Assembly (NCBI RefSeq): GCF_040195635.1
Contig: NZ_JBEFTX010000003.1
Span: 186,001 to 250,000, forward strand
Direction of reading: 5' to 3'
DNA length: 64,000 bases
Source: Thermasporomyces sp040195635
Lineage (GTDB): Bacteria; Actinomycetota; Actinomycetes; Propionibacteriales; Actinopolymorphaceae
Each line of letters opens with the position of its first letter. Positions within the stretch are counted from its first letter, which is position 1. Under the pieces are notes generated by a model. The model ran no database searches, was not told the DNA's origin, and worked only from the letters and a program-made list of their open reading frames with translations. Both the position numbers and the translations under genes were made by a program. Positions 34,004-42,211 of this stretch are shown piece by piece.

Positions 34004-34061
34004 ACGCCAGCCGGGTGAAGGGGCGTCAGCTGTCCCGGGGCCGCGTGACAGACTCGTGCGC

Positions 34062-34535
34062 ATGCCTGAGAAGCCGACGAAATTCCGCCTGCGTCCGGCG
34101 TTGCGCCTCCGGGTCGTCGGCATGGCCTGCCTCTGGCTCGGTCTCGCTCTCCTGCTGGACGTCCTGCGGCGGAGCGTTCCGGCGCTCGACCGGCCGGCGC
34201 TGTTGGCAGTGGAGTGGCTCCTCGTCGCGATCTTCGCGGTCGTCGCGGGCTGGGTCGGGTGGACGATGCTCAGCCGTGGCGCGCCGCTCGCGATGGACGC
34301 CGCCGGCTTCCGCAACCAGACCACGTGGCGCCGCGACAGCGTGCGAGCCGCGCGGTGGACCGACGTCGCGGACGTACGCCGGGTCGACGGTGCGGCGGGC
34401 ACCGTCTTCGTCCTCGAACTCGCAGACGGACGGAGCAGCCTGATCGCCTCCCGACTGCTCGACGTACCAGCCCAGACCCTGGAGGAACAGCTTCGGGACC
34501 GGCTGAACGACGCACACGGCTACCGCCCGCTCTAG
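34062..34535 (+). CDS. PH-like membrane protein
   Basis: 157 aa from ATG at 34062; a GTG 6 nt upstream is also possible. Two membrane helices (LRVVGMACLWLGLALLLDVL, LLAVEWLLVAIFAVVAGWVG) lead into a cytoplasmic domain resembling bacterial PH-like domains (LAMDAAGFRNQTTWRRDSVRAARWTDVADVRRVDG). Such small proteins are common in actinobacteria and of unknown role. Confidence 0.7.
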   Translation: MPEKPTKFRLRPALRLRVVGMACLWLGLALLLDVLRRSVPALDRPALLAVEWLLVAIFAVVAGWVGWTMLSRGAPLAMDAAGFRNQTTWRRDSVRAARWTDVADVRRVDGAAGTVFVLELADGRSSLIASRLLDVPAQTLEEQLRDRLNDAHGYRPL

Positions 34536-34916
34536 ACGGTTACTGCCCTCACATCGTGGACACTGGGCGGACTGGCGACACGCGAAGGGGCCGTCACCAG
34601 GTCGGATGAGGGTCCCCTCATCCAAGACGCCGAGGTCATGCGTACGACATCCGTCCACCACGACCTGGGCACAGAGCGACGCTTTGATTACAAATTAGAG
34701 TCAACTCAAAGCTGAGCGTAACCCTTTGGTTCGACGCATCGTTGAACAGCATGATTGCGCCATCCCTCCATGGTGTGTCACCACGCGCCGCCTCGGCTCC
34801 CACGCCCCCACGGGAGCTGGGGCGGCGCTCTGCTTCGGGCGGTTGCTCGGACCCGCCGTCATCGGGCGCCGCCCGGCCCGTCGGCGGAATCGGCCGCGGG
34901 AGAGCGCCGGGCTGGG
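34536..34916. other. 380-bp gene-free stretch
   Basis: No credible ORF on either strand. It contains one copy of the GAGGG palindromic family (34605-34622) and an AT-rich island at about 34681-34735 bounded by CTTTGA and TCAAAG, unusual for this genome. It lies beyond the 3' ends of the PH-like gene and the convergent LCP gene. Confidence 0.5.
34605..34622. repeat. Palindromic repeat, GAGGGGCGCCCTC family
   Basis: GATGAGGG-TC-CCCTCATC is a perfect 8-bp-arm palindrome followed by CCA. It belongs to the family seen as an array at 49253-49367. Here it lies between two convergent genes and could terminate either. Confidence 0.7.
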
Positions 34917-36512
34917 TCAGTCGACCGCCGGGTGGTAGGCGCAGGTGTCGTCGAGCGAGTCACCGCCGGGCGCTGGCGTGCCACTCGTGCTCGGGGACGG
35001 GGACGCCGAGTCGTCGGAGTCGTCCGTCGGCGTCGGCGACGGCGTGGCGTCCGGGGATCCGGTTTCGTCCGGCGCGGGCTTCGGATCCTGCCCGGGGTCC
35101 GACACCTGTTCGGTGCCGCTGTTCCTGATCGCCTTGGCCACCATGGACCGGATCAGGTCGTAGTCGGGGTCCCAGGGACGGATGATCGTGTTCGTGAACG
35201 CGATGCTCTTGACCTGGGCCCCGCGCTGCACCTTCATCGACAGGTCGACGAACGCGGGAAGAAGCGAGCCTGGGATATCGGTGAAGACGATGTCCTTCGA
35301 ACTCTGCGCGATCGACTCGTAGCGGGTGAGGACCTTGCCTGGCTCAGCCTGGTCGATGATCGCCTTCATCGTGCAGCGCTGGCGTTCCATCCGGTGATAG
35401 TCGTCGGAGCCGTAGCGGCCGCGCGCGAACCACAGGGCGTTGTAGCCGTCGAGGTGCTGGTTCGGCCCGGGTTCGAGCCAGTCACTCGGCTCGACGCCCT
35501 CGTCCGACGAGCCACCGATCGCGACGCGTTCGTTGATGTTGACGGTGATCCCGCCGAGTGCGTTGATGAGTTCCTTGAAGCCCTCGAGATTGATGAGGAC
35601 GAAGTAGTCGAGCTGGATCCCGAGTGCCGCGCCGACCGCGAGTTTCGTGGCGTCGGCGCCGGGGTTGTCGCTGTCGAGCAGCCCAGGATGCTGCTGCGGG
35701 ACGTTCTCGTAGATCGAGTTGACCATCCACTCCAGCCGGTCGCCCGAGCCGTCGTACGTGCCCTCTGGATAGGCGTCGGCAAGGACGGAGTCCGGCGGGA
35801 ACGGCACCTTCTCGAGGTTGCGAGGCAGGCTGAAGAGGACCGTGTCGCCGGTCTCGGTGTTGATGCTCGCCACCTGCAGGCTGTCCGGTCGGATGCCGAT
35901 CCTGCCCTTGCCGCCGTCGCCACCGAGGAGGAGAACGTTGACCCGGTCCTGTCCGCCCCACGGATCCTTCTGGGTGACGTTCTTCGGCCGGGTGGCGCTC
36001 CTGCTGTCCTCGCCGGCGAAGACGTGCTCGACCAGGCCCCGCTGCACGCCGGCGTACCTGCCGCCGACCGCGAGTGGAAGGAGGATGACCAGAGCCAGCG
36101 CGACGATCATGCCGGAGCCGGCGAGCCGCTGCGCCACGCTCGCACGGTCGGGGCGCAGCGACCGGTAGGTGCCGACGATGACGCTGATCCACGCGAGGCC
36201 GAGGACCGGGAGGACCACGCTGATCACATTGAGCGCTTCTGGCTGAACGGCCCAATGCATGAGCTCGCGTAGCCGGGTGGTGGCGAGGTAGACCGCGCCG
36301 GCGGTGAGGAGCAGGTAGACGAAGAAGATCAGCGAGCCCAGCCGGCGACGGTTGGCCGCCATCAGTCCGGTACCAGGGAGCAGTGTTCCGATTACGGTGA
36401 GTCCCAGTGCAAGGCCGAACGACATCGACGGCCGTCGCGGCCGCATCGGCGGCCTCGGCCCGACGGGGCCGCGCCGCGGCACACCGTACTCGTCCCGGAC
36501 AGACTCAGACAT
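34917..36512 (-). CDS. LytR-CpsA-Psr (LCP) family cell-wall glycopolymer transferase
   Basis: 531 aa. Several N-terminal hydrophobic segments precede the LCP catalytic domain: RVNVLLLGGDGGKGRIGIRP begins it, DSLQVASINTETGDTVLFSL carries conserved Asp and Arg neighbours, and LDGYNALWFARGRYGSDDYH then RMERQR contains the conserved arginines. The Ser/Pro/Asp-rich C-terminus is probably outside the membrane. LCP proteins attach teichoic-acid-like or arabinogalactan-like polymers to peptidoglycan. The multi-pass N-terminus is longer than the single helix of many LCPs. ATG at 36512. Confidence 0.93.
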   Translation of the reverse strand: MSESVRDEYGVPRRGPVGPRPPMRPRRPSMSFGLALGLTVIGTLLPGTGLMAANRRRLGSLIFFVYLLLTAGAVYLATTRLRELMHWAVQPEALNVISVVLPVLGLAWISVIVGTYRSLRPDRASVAQRLAGSGMIVALALVILLPLAVGGRYAGVQRGLVEHVFAGEDSRSATRPKNVTQKDPWGGQDRVNVLLLGGDGGKGRIGIRPDSLQVASINTETGDTVLFSLPRNLEKVPFPPDSVLADAYPEGTYDGSGDRLEWMVNSIYENVPQQHPGLLDSDNPGADATKLAVGAALGIQLDYFVLINLEGFKELINALGGITVNINERVAIGGSSDEGVEPSDWLEPGPNQHLDGYNALWFARGRYGSDDYHRMERQRCTMKAIIDQAEPGKVLTRYESIAQSSKDIVFTDIPGSLLPAFVDLSMKVQRGAQVKSIAFTNTIIRPWDPDYDLIRSMVAKAIRNSGTEQVSDPGQDPKPAPDETGSPDATPSPTPTDDSDDSASPSPSTSGTPAPGGDSLDDTCAYHPAVD

Positions 36513-36541
36513 TGACCGTATTCAATCCCACTCGGCTGGCA

Positions 36542-36576
36542 ATCGTTCGGGACCACTGATTATCGTTCGGGACCAC
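36542..36576. promoter_or_regulatory. Direct repeat of ATCGTTCGGGACCAC at 20-bp pitch
   Basis: ATCGTTCGGGACCAC occurs at 36542-36556 and again at 36562-36576. The 20-bp period is about two helical turns, as for a tandem operator. It lies 30 bp upstream of the LCP gene's start (minus strand) and about 200 bp before the acyl-CoA ligase. Confidence 0.7.
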
Positions 36577-36585
36577 GCAAAACAC

Positions 36586-36616
36586 ACCTGGCCGGCCGTC
36601 AACCGGCTGGCCAGGT
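36586..36616 (+). terminator. Hairpin with CTTTCTT tail (terminator or attenuator)
   Basis: ACCTGGCC (36586-36593) pairs with GGCCAGGT (36609-36616); inner bases GCCG/CGGC extend the stem. A pyrimidine tract CTTTCTT follows, so it can act on plus-strand transcription. No plus-strand gene lies just upstream, so it may attenuate a transcript starting near the direct repeats, before the ligase gene. Confidence 0.6.
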
Positions 36617-36779
36617 CTTTCTTACCCAAGCTCGACGAACGAACTCGCCGTGAGGTTGCCACCCATATCGGACAGTTTGCCACCGAAGGTTGGCCGTACA
36701 AAGGCACGCACAAACCTGTTGGTCGGCAGCGCGGGCTGCCAAGATCGGCCGTACGACGGTTGCCGACGAGGAGGTCGCC

Positions 36780-38459
36780 TTGCGCAGCACGATGCTCGAC
36801 GTCCCGCTCACCATCGGATCGCTGACGCATCACGGCAGCACTGTCCACGGACGGACAGGGTCGGTGGCGACGCTGACGGCCGACGGCCTACGCAGGGCAC
36901 CGTATGCCGAGGTGGCCCGCAACGCCGCCCGCCTCGCGCACGCCCTCCGCGGGCTCGGCGTCACCGCCGACCAGCGGGTCGCGACGTTCATGTGGAACAA
37001 CCAGGAGCACCTCGAGGCGTACCTCGCCGTCCCGTCGATGGGGGCGGTGCTGCATCCCCTGAACATCCGGTTGCCCTCCGACCAGGTTGCCTACATCGCC
37101 AACCACGCGGAAGACTTTGTTGTCCTGGTGGATGCCACGCTACTCCCGGCTATCGCGCCTGTCCTGCCGTCGCTGACGACCGTCCGGCACCTCGTGGTTG
37201 TGGGTGACAACGCGGCGGAAGCTGCCGACGCTGTGCGAGGCAAGGCACCCGGCGTCGAGGTCCATGCGTACTCCGATCTGCTCACCGGGCAGCCCGACAC
37301 CTTCGACTGGCCGGACATCGACGAGCGGTCAGCGGCGGCGATGTGCTACTCGTCGGGGACGACCGGCAATCCCAAGGGCGTGGTGTACTCGCATCGTTCC
37401 GTCGTCCTGCATTCCATGGGGATCGCGCTCGGCGACGCACTGGCGATCGGGTCGAACGACCGAGCGCTGCCTGTGGTGCCGATGTTCCACGTCCTCGCGT
37501 GGGGGATTCCTCATGCCTGCTTCCTGGTTGGGGCGTCGCTGGTACTGCCGGACCGATTCATGACGCCGGAACCGCTCGCCAGACTGGTGGAGGACGAACG
37601 CGTGACCCTCGCGGGGGCCGTGCCCAGTGTGTGGGGCGGGGTCCTGCAGTATCTCGACGCCAATCCCGACACCGACTGGTCCAGCCTGCGCGACGTCATC
37701 GTCGGCGGGTCGGCGTGCCCACGAACGCTCATGGAGGGTTTCGAACGCCATGGCGTACGCATCCTGCACGCGTGGGGCATGACGGAGACCTCGCCGGTGG
37801 CGACCGTCGCAGTCCCGCCGGAGTACTCCGGCGGCGAGAGGCGGTGGCGCTACCGGCTGTCCCAGGGCCGCCTGGTGTCCCTCGTCGAAGCCCGGGTGGT
37901 GACACCTGACGGCGCGGTCGCGCCGTGGAACGGCGAGACCGTCGGCGAAGTGGAGGTACGCGGGCCATGGATCACCGGCAGCTATTACGGCGAGGACGCG
38001 TCGGACCGGTTCGACGACGGGTGGCTGCGGACGGGCGATGTGGGACACCTGGACGCTGACGGGTTTCTCACCCTGACCGACCGGGCGAAGGATGTGATCA
38101 AGTCCGGCGGAGAGTGGATTTCGTCGGTGCAGTTGGAGAACCTCCTCATGGGTCACCCGTCGGTCGCGGAGGCCTCGGTGGTGGGCGTACCCGACGAGCG
38201 TTGGGGAGAGCGGCCGCTGGCCACGGTTGTCGTACGTACCGGTGAGTCGGTGACAGCGGAGCAGTTGCGCGACTTCCTGGTGGGGCAGGTGCCTCGCTGG
38301 CAGCTGCCTGAACGTTGGTCCTTCGTGGCCGAGGTGCCGAAGACGAGCGTCGGGAAGTTCGACAAGAAGGTTCTCAGACAGCGTTATGCCGAAGGCGATC
38401 TGGTCGTCGAGACGCTCACTCCGCCTGCGCGCCAAGCAGACGCTGCTGACGAGGAGTGA
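36780..38459 (+). CDS. Acyl-CoA synthetase / AMP-dependent ligase
   Basis: 559 aa from TTG at 36780, which is 5 nt after GAGGAGG (36768-36774); ATG at 36792 is the alternative. The AMP-binding signature is MCYSSGTTGNPKGVVYSHRS, then AWGMTETSP, LRTGDVGHLDADGFLTLTDR and the catalytic-Lys region TSVGKFDKKVLR. It resembles medium/long-chain fatty-acyl-CoA ligases. It activates a carboxylate as acyl-AMP, then forms the CoA thioester. It is monocistronic. Confidence 0.94.
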   Translation: MRSTMLDVPLTIGSLTHHGSTVHGRTGSVATLTADGLRRAPYAEVARNAARLAHALRGLGVTADQRVATFMWNNQEHLEAYLAVPSMGAVLHPLNIRLPSDQVAYIANHAEDFVVLVDATLLPAIAPVLPSLTTVRHLVVVGDNAAEAADAVRGKAPGVEVHAYSDLLTGQPDTFDWPDIDERSAAAMCYSSGTTGNPKGVVYSHRSVVLHSMGIALGDALAIGSNDRALPVVPMFHVLAWGIPHACFLVGASLVLPDRFMTPEPLARLVEDERVTLAGAVPSVWGGVLQYLDANPDTDWSSLRDVIVGGSACPRTLMEGFERHGVRILHAWGMTETSPVATVAVPPEYSGGERRWRYRLSQGRLVSLVEARVVTPDGAVAPWNGETVGEVEVRGPWITGSYYGEDASDRFDDGWLRTGDVGHLDADGFLTLTDRAKDVIKSGGEWISSVQLENLLMGHPSVAEASVVGVPDERWGERPLATVVVRTGESVTAEQLRDFLVGQVPRWQLPERWSFVAEVPKTSVGKFDKKVLRQRYAEGDLVVETLTPPARQADAADEE

Positions 38460-38562
38460 GCGCTTGTGAGGCATTGGCGTTGTTCGTTCGCTTTTCGGTT
38501 TAGCCCTTCCGCATTGGGTAGTCGGACCACTGCTGTCCGTATTGTCTAGTGGAAGGACTGTC

Positions 38563-38769
38563 ATGAAGAAGCTGCTTTCAGCGGCAAGTATCGCGGCCAT
38601 CGTCGCGGTACCGACACTCGCGACGCCGGCGTCGGCGAGCACGATCGCGCCGACAGGGGATTCGTCCCTGCTCGACCACCTCGGCCTCGGCCTCGATGTC
38701 GCCCTGTCCGCAGCGGTCCAGGTCGGGGATCTCCTCGCCGCCGCCCTGGGCCTCGGGGTGGGGCTCTAG
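38563..38769 (+). CDS. Small secreted peptide
   Basis: 68 aa from ATG at 38563 after GGAAGGAC. A classical signal peptide (MKKLLSAASIAAIVAVPTLA, probable cleavage after ASA) leaves a mature peptide of about 42 aa, rich in Leu, Gly and Ala with no Cys. A stem-loop follows immediately. Size and composition would fit a chaplin-like or other surface-active peptide only loosely; there is no chaplin motif. Role unknown. Confidence 0.7.
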   Translation: MKKLLSAASIAAIVAVPTLATPASASTIAPTGDSSLLDHLGLGLDVALSAAVQVGDLLAAALGLGVGL

Positions 38770-38792
38770 CCCGAGGTTCGAGTGTCACCAGT

Positions 38793-38826
38793 GAGGGCCC
38801 TTTCTCACAGGCGAGGAAGGGCCCTC
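38793..38826 (+). terminator. Terminator hairpin after the small secreted peptide
   Basis: GAGGGCCCTT (38793-38802) pairs with AAGGGCCCTC (38817-38826) around a 14-nt loop. It lies 24 bp after the peptide's stop and has no U-tract. Confidence 0.75.
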
Positions 38827-38942
38827 GCCATCGCGTTGACCCTGACTTGCCTTGCAGGCAAGGGTTCTGGGACAAAGCTCCGACGAGCACTGTCGGGCAG
38901 GGAGCTCGGGCGACCCGTGAACCCTGTCTCGGCGGGGGTCAG

Positions 38943-39605
38943 TCAGGGGTGGGCCTGGAGTAGGGCGCGCACCTCGTCGTCCGACGTCGGGCGGAAATCT
39001 CGGTACCACCGACCGACCGCCTCGAACGGATCCGGCGTCAGCGGGCAGACGATCTCGTCGACCACATCGGTGAACTCCCGCAACGCCTGCGCCGGTGCGA
39101 CCGGGACGGCGAGCACCACCCGCGCCGGATCGAGACGCCGGACGGCCACCGCCGCAGCGCGGGCGGTAGCCCCGGTCGCTACTCCGTCGTCGACGAGAAC
39201 GACGATCCGCCCGGCGAGCGGCGCCGGCGGCCTGTCCCCGCGGTAGGCGGCCTCCCGCCGGGCCAGCTCGGCAAGTTCCTGCCGACTTACCTCGTCGATC
39301 TCGTCGGGGCGAATCCCGAGTTGTCGTACGACATCGTCGTTGAGTACGCGAACCGCGCCGCTCGCCACCGCCCCCATCGCGAGCTCCGGGTGCCAGGGGA
39401 CGCCGAGCTTGCGTACGCAGAAGACGTCGAGGGGAGCGCCCAGGCGTTCGGCCACGGCTGCGGCGGTGACGACGCCTCCTCGGGGGAGACCCAGAATGGT
39501 GAGGTCGGCACGCCCGGAGTAGGCCGCGAGCTGGTCTGCCAGCTGGCGACCTGCGTCATAACGGTCGGTGTAGCCGGCCGTGCGTACTCCGCTTCGCCTG
39601 GTCAT
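38943..39605 (-). CDS. Phosphoribosyltransferase domain protein
   Basis: 220 aa. The PRPP-binding loop is VVLVDDGVATGATARAA; the N-terminal DLTILGLPRGGVVTAAAVAE is typical of the stand-alone PRTase-like proteins often annotated as 'erythromycin esterase-associated' PRTases. The nucleobase or other acceptor is unknown. ATG at 39605. It is convergent with the secreted-peptide gene. The tRNA-Ser gene lies about 150 bp away on the opposite strand. Confidence 0.9.
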   Translation of the reverse strand: MTRRSGVRTAGYTDRYDAGRQLADQLAAYSGRADLTILGLPRGGVVTAAAVAERLGAPLDVFCVRKLGVPWHPELAMGAVASGAVRVLNDDVVRQLGIRPDEIDEVSRQELAELARREAAYRGDRPPAPLAGRIVVLVDDGVATGATARAAAVAVRRLDPARVVLAVPVAPAQALREFTDVVDEIVCPLTPDPFEAVGRWYRDFRPTSDDEVRALLQAHP

Positions 39606-39757
39606 GGCGGCACCTCTTAGGCACCGTACCTCGCCAGCGCCGGGCGAGCACCGCCCCGCCCCGGTTCTTCGAGCCGGATCGTCGGCATCGGCAATGCGCT
39701 TTGCCCGGTCGGTGGGGCGACCGCTACCCTGATCCGCACATGTTGGCTTCTGCCAGG

Positions 39758-39847
39758 GGAGGCGTCGCCTAGTCCGGTCTATGGCGCCCGCCTGCTAAGC
39801 GGGTTGAGGGCTCAACCCTCTCGCGGGTTCAAATCCCGCCGCCTCCG
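39758..39847 (+). tRNA. tRNA-Ser (anticodon GCT)
   Basis: 90 nt. Acceptor GGAGGCG (39758-39764) pairs with CGCCTCC (39840-39846), discriminator G39847. The anticodon arm reads CCCGC-CTGCTAA-GCGGG with GCT in the loop. A long class-II variable arm (TTGAGGG...CCCTC) is typical for serine. The T arm is GCGGG-TTCAAAT-CCCGC. CCA is not encoded. It decodes AGC and AGU. Confidence 0.96.
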
Positions 39848-39989
39848 CCCCTACCAGCCGAAACGCACCGAGTGGGCGCCGTGCCGATACCCGACCAGGG
39901 TCCGGCCGGCGGCCCTCAGTCTCAGTTTCCGTCTCATCTGCGCCGATCGGGCGCTGCAGTCCCCGAGCCGTCCTGGTTTTCTGTCCGAG

Positions 39990-40778
39990 CTACTCGTCGG
40001 TCGGCTGTGCTGCGGTGCCTCGGCCGCCATCGGAGCTACGGATGCGGGCGGAGGTGTGGTCGAGGTCGGCGATCTGGTCGGCGAGTTGCGGGTGGGTGGG
40101 GCGAAGCGCGGGTCCGGCTCGGGATAGCGGACCGATCAGGTCGGCTGCGTCGTTGCTGCCGAGCGCGGCCCGGATGGGTTTGATCTTGTTTTTGGTGGCG
40201 GGCTTCAGGGTTGTGAGTGCGGTGATCTGTCCCGCGAGTTGACGCAGGTCGGCGGCGTTGTTGCGGGCCCAGTCGGCGACGGCTCTGTCACCGGCGCGTT
40301 GGTGTCTGGTCGCCTGTACGCGCTGCTCGCGGGTGGATGCTGGTGTCTCCCCGGCCCGCGGGTTGAGTCTGAGGTAGCGGCGCTCCGCGGCTTGGCGACT
40401 GGCTAGTCCGAGGGCTGGGGCGATCTCCGCCCAGGTGAGGCCGCGGTCGCGGGCAGCGCGCATCAGGGTCGGCTCCCATCCGGCCAGTTCCTCGCGCAGT
40501 TGTCGCAGGGAGGCAAGTGCCGCCAGCAGATGCGGCCCATCCACTCCGGACGCAGCTACGTGCCGGTCGGTGTCGGATCGCGTCTGGTGTGGTGCGCCAC
40601 GCGCTCGCGGCGATCGGCGGGCGCGCGTTGCCGCCTTTGCTGAGATGCGGCTCATCGTGTCCGCCAAGTGTGCGACCACCTCCTCCGGCGTCGCCGCCAA
40701 TGGCGTTGTTGGCGTCGGACGGTTGTCTGGATCAGCCGGGCTTGTACGGGCTCGTGCCTGGCGTGATCGGCTGGTCAC
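39990..40778 (-). CDS. Hsp18 transcriptional regulator (RheA-type)
   Basis: 262 aa from GTG at 40778. The conserved core is HLLAALASLRQLREELAGWE then an HTH-like WAEIAPALGLASRQAAERRYLRL, which matches the actinobacterial protein annotated as HSP18 transcriptional regulator. Basic Ser/Arg-rich segments flank it. It is divergent from hsp18, and the gap holds two RheA-type inverted repeats, which supports repression of both genes with release on heat. A later start within the first 40 residues is possible. Confidence 0.85.
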   Translation of the reverse strand: MTSRSRQARARTSPADPDNRPTPTTPLAATPEEVVAHLADTMSRISAKAATRARRSPRARGAPHQTRSDTDRHVAASGVDGPHLLAALASLRQLREELAGWEPTLMRAARDRGLTWAEIAPALGLASRQAAERRYLRLNPRAGETPASTREQRVQATRHQRAGDRAVADWARNNAADLRQLAGQITALTTLKPATKNKIKPIRAALGSNDAADLIGPLSRAGPALRPTHPQLADQIADLDHTSARIRSSDGGRGTAAQPTDE

Positions 40779-40791
40779 TCCCCACCTCCGA

Positions 40792-40836
40792 AGTCATCGG
40801 TTAGATGACTGAGTTCTTGTCATCGGTTGGATGACA
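40792..40836. promoter_or_regulatory. Two RheA-type operators
   Basis: GTCATC-GGTTA-GATGAC at 40793-40809 and TGTCATC-GGTTG-GATGACA at 40818-40836. The second equals the inverted repeat TGTCATC-N5-GATGACA reported for RheA, the heat-shock repressor of Streptomyces albus hsp18. Centres are 26 bp apart. The sites lie between the regulator and hsp18. Confidence 0.85.
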
Positions 40837-40899
40837 TGGTACAAGAGGACTGTGCATTGACGGCCACGTCCCAGTCGACGATCAGGAGGTGTACGGACG

Positions 40900-41343
40900 A
40901 TGTTGATGCGCACTGACCCATTCCGCGAACTGGACCGCATCGCCCAACAGTTCTTCGGCGGTTCGAGCCCGGGCACGTGGTCCCGGCCGAACCCGATGCC
41001 GATGGACGCCTACCGGACAGGTGACCAGTTCGTCGTCGCGTTCGACCTGCCCGGCGTCGCGCCGGATGCGATCGAACTCGATGTCGAGCGGAACGTGCTC
41101 ACGGTGAAGGCCGAGCGGCGGCCGCCGGAGGTGCCCGAGAGCGTGGAGATGCAGGTCGCCGAACGCCCGCTCGGCGTGTTCTCCCGCCAGTTGTTCCTCG
41201 GTGACACGTTGGACGCGGACCGGATCGAGGCCAGTTACAACGCCGGCGTCCTGACGTTGACGATCCCGGTCGCCGAGCGGGCCAAGCCCCGCAAGATCGC
41301 CATCGCGAACACCGATTCGGGGCAGAAACAGATCAAGGCCTGA
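40900..41343 (+). CDS. hsp18: Small heat-shock protein, Hsp20/alpha-crystallin family (Hsp18)
   Basis: 147 aa, ATG at 40900 after AGGAGG. The alpha-crystallin domain runs from about residue 33 (MDAYRTGDQFVVAFDLPGVA) to ASYNAGVLTLTIPVAE, which includes the A-x-x-x-n-G-V-L-T consensus. It is an ATP-independent holdase that keeps unfolding proteins soluble on heating. The divergent regulator and the RheA boxes upstream indicate control by heat. Confidence 0.96.
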   Translation: MLMRTDPFRELDRIAQQFFGGSSPGTWSRPNPMPMDAYRTGDQFVVAFDLPGVAPDAIELDVERNVLTVKAERRPPEVPESVEMQVAERPLGVFSRQLFLGDTLDADRIEASYNAGVLTLTIPVAERAKPRKIAIANTDSGQKQIKA

Positions 41344-41379
41344 GCACACTCTGCGGTCTGTCAGGGTCGGTGACGACTG

Positions 41380-42012
41380 ATGGCTGGAATACACCACGTC
41401 ACGGTTGACGAGGCCCGCGCGTTTGTCGACCTCGTGTATGCGGACGACGACCTGGTACGCACCGAGTTCGACGCCATCGTCGCCGCATGCTGGGAAAGCC
41501 CACCACGATGGCCGCCCCGTCCGAAGCGGGCCCCTGCCCGTCCGCGCGAGCCGCAGTCGGACGGGCAGCGGCCTGAGGCGCGGGTGCTCAACCCGGCTAG
41601 GGCAAGGGCACGTGGAACCGGGCGGGCTCGCCAACGCGGCCCTCCGCCAACGGGCCCTCAGTCATGTAGGCAAGCGGACACCAACACAGCATTGACGTCA
41701 TGCAGCGGGATGGACGGTACGGAAGGAGGTGGTCACCCACCCGGACGCGGTATCAGGCATCTCACGGGGCTGGCGATGCGGCCGCCCAGCCGAGCACTTG
41801 ATGCGCCTCGGCCTCCTCGCTCGACACCTCCTCGAGCACGAGCGTTCCTGCTCGGGGCAACGTTCTCCACCGGGTCGCCGCATCGCCTGGCCCCACCCTC
41901 CCAGAGGACCCACCGCCCGACCGTCACGGGCGTCTTCGCACCACGCAGGTCAATCCGATCTTCTTGTCGAGTCGCCATTGCCCCGCCCGGTGTTCAGCGC
42001 CACGGCGGGTGA
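41380..42012 (+). CDS. Hypothetical protein; only the N-terminal part is convincing
   Basis: The open frame from ATG at 41380 would give 210 aa. The first 50 or so residues (ITVDEARAFVDLVYADDDLV-like, RTEFDAIVAACW) look like a real helical protein, and a Pro/Arg-rich linker follows. Beyond about 41700 the translation looks random and the strand opposite is equally open, so a frameshift or a true end near 41700 is possible. It is just downstream of hsp18 and may be cotranscribed with it. Confidence 0.4.
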   Translation: MAGIHHVTVDEARAFVDLVYADDDLVRTEFDAIVAACWESPPRWPPRPKRAPARPREPQSDGQRPEARVLNPARARARGTGRARQRGPPPTGPQSCRQADTNTALTSCSGMDGTEGGGHPPGRGIRHLTGLAMRPPSRALDAPRPPRSTPPRARAFLLGATFSTGSPHRLAPPSQRTHRPTVTGVFAPRRSIRSSCRVAIAPPGVQRHGG

Positions 42013-42106
42013 GGAATTGGTTGGTGTACGGCTGCTCATAGTCGGGCTCCGCGTTGTCGGGATGATCCCTGTACTGCAGCAGGATCTCCCATCGCTTCAG
42101 CTTCAT
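41924..42106 (-). CDS. Small hypothetical protein
   Basis: 60 aa from ATG at 42106, with a strong GGAGGAGA eight bases upstream. It reads MKLKRWEILLQYRDHPDNAE, then PDYEQPYTNQFLTRRGAEHRA. It is basic, with no membrane segment, and I do not recognise the family. It lies downstream of the CNNM gene pair on the same strand, with about 100 bp between. Confidence 0.6.
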   Translation of the reverse strand: MKLKRWEILLQYRDHPDNAEPDYEQPYTNQFLTRRGAEHRAGQWRLDKKIGLTCVVRRRP

Positions 42107-42211
42107 GGCCGTCTCCTCCGCGGCGGTGACCATCTTCGATTGTTGTGATGACCCTTCTCCCCGGGCGCACAGTGGTCTACTCACGCCAGTTCTCACAAAA
42201 CCCCGGGTCAC

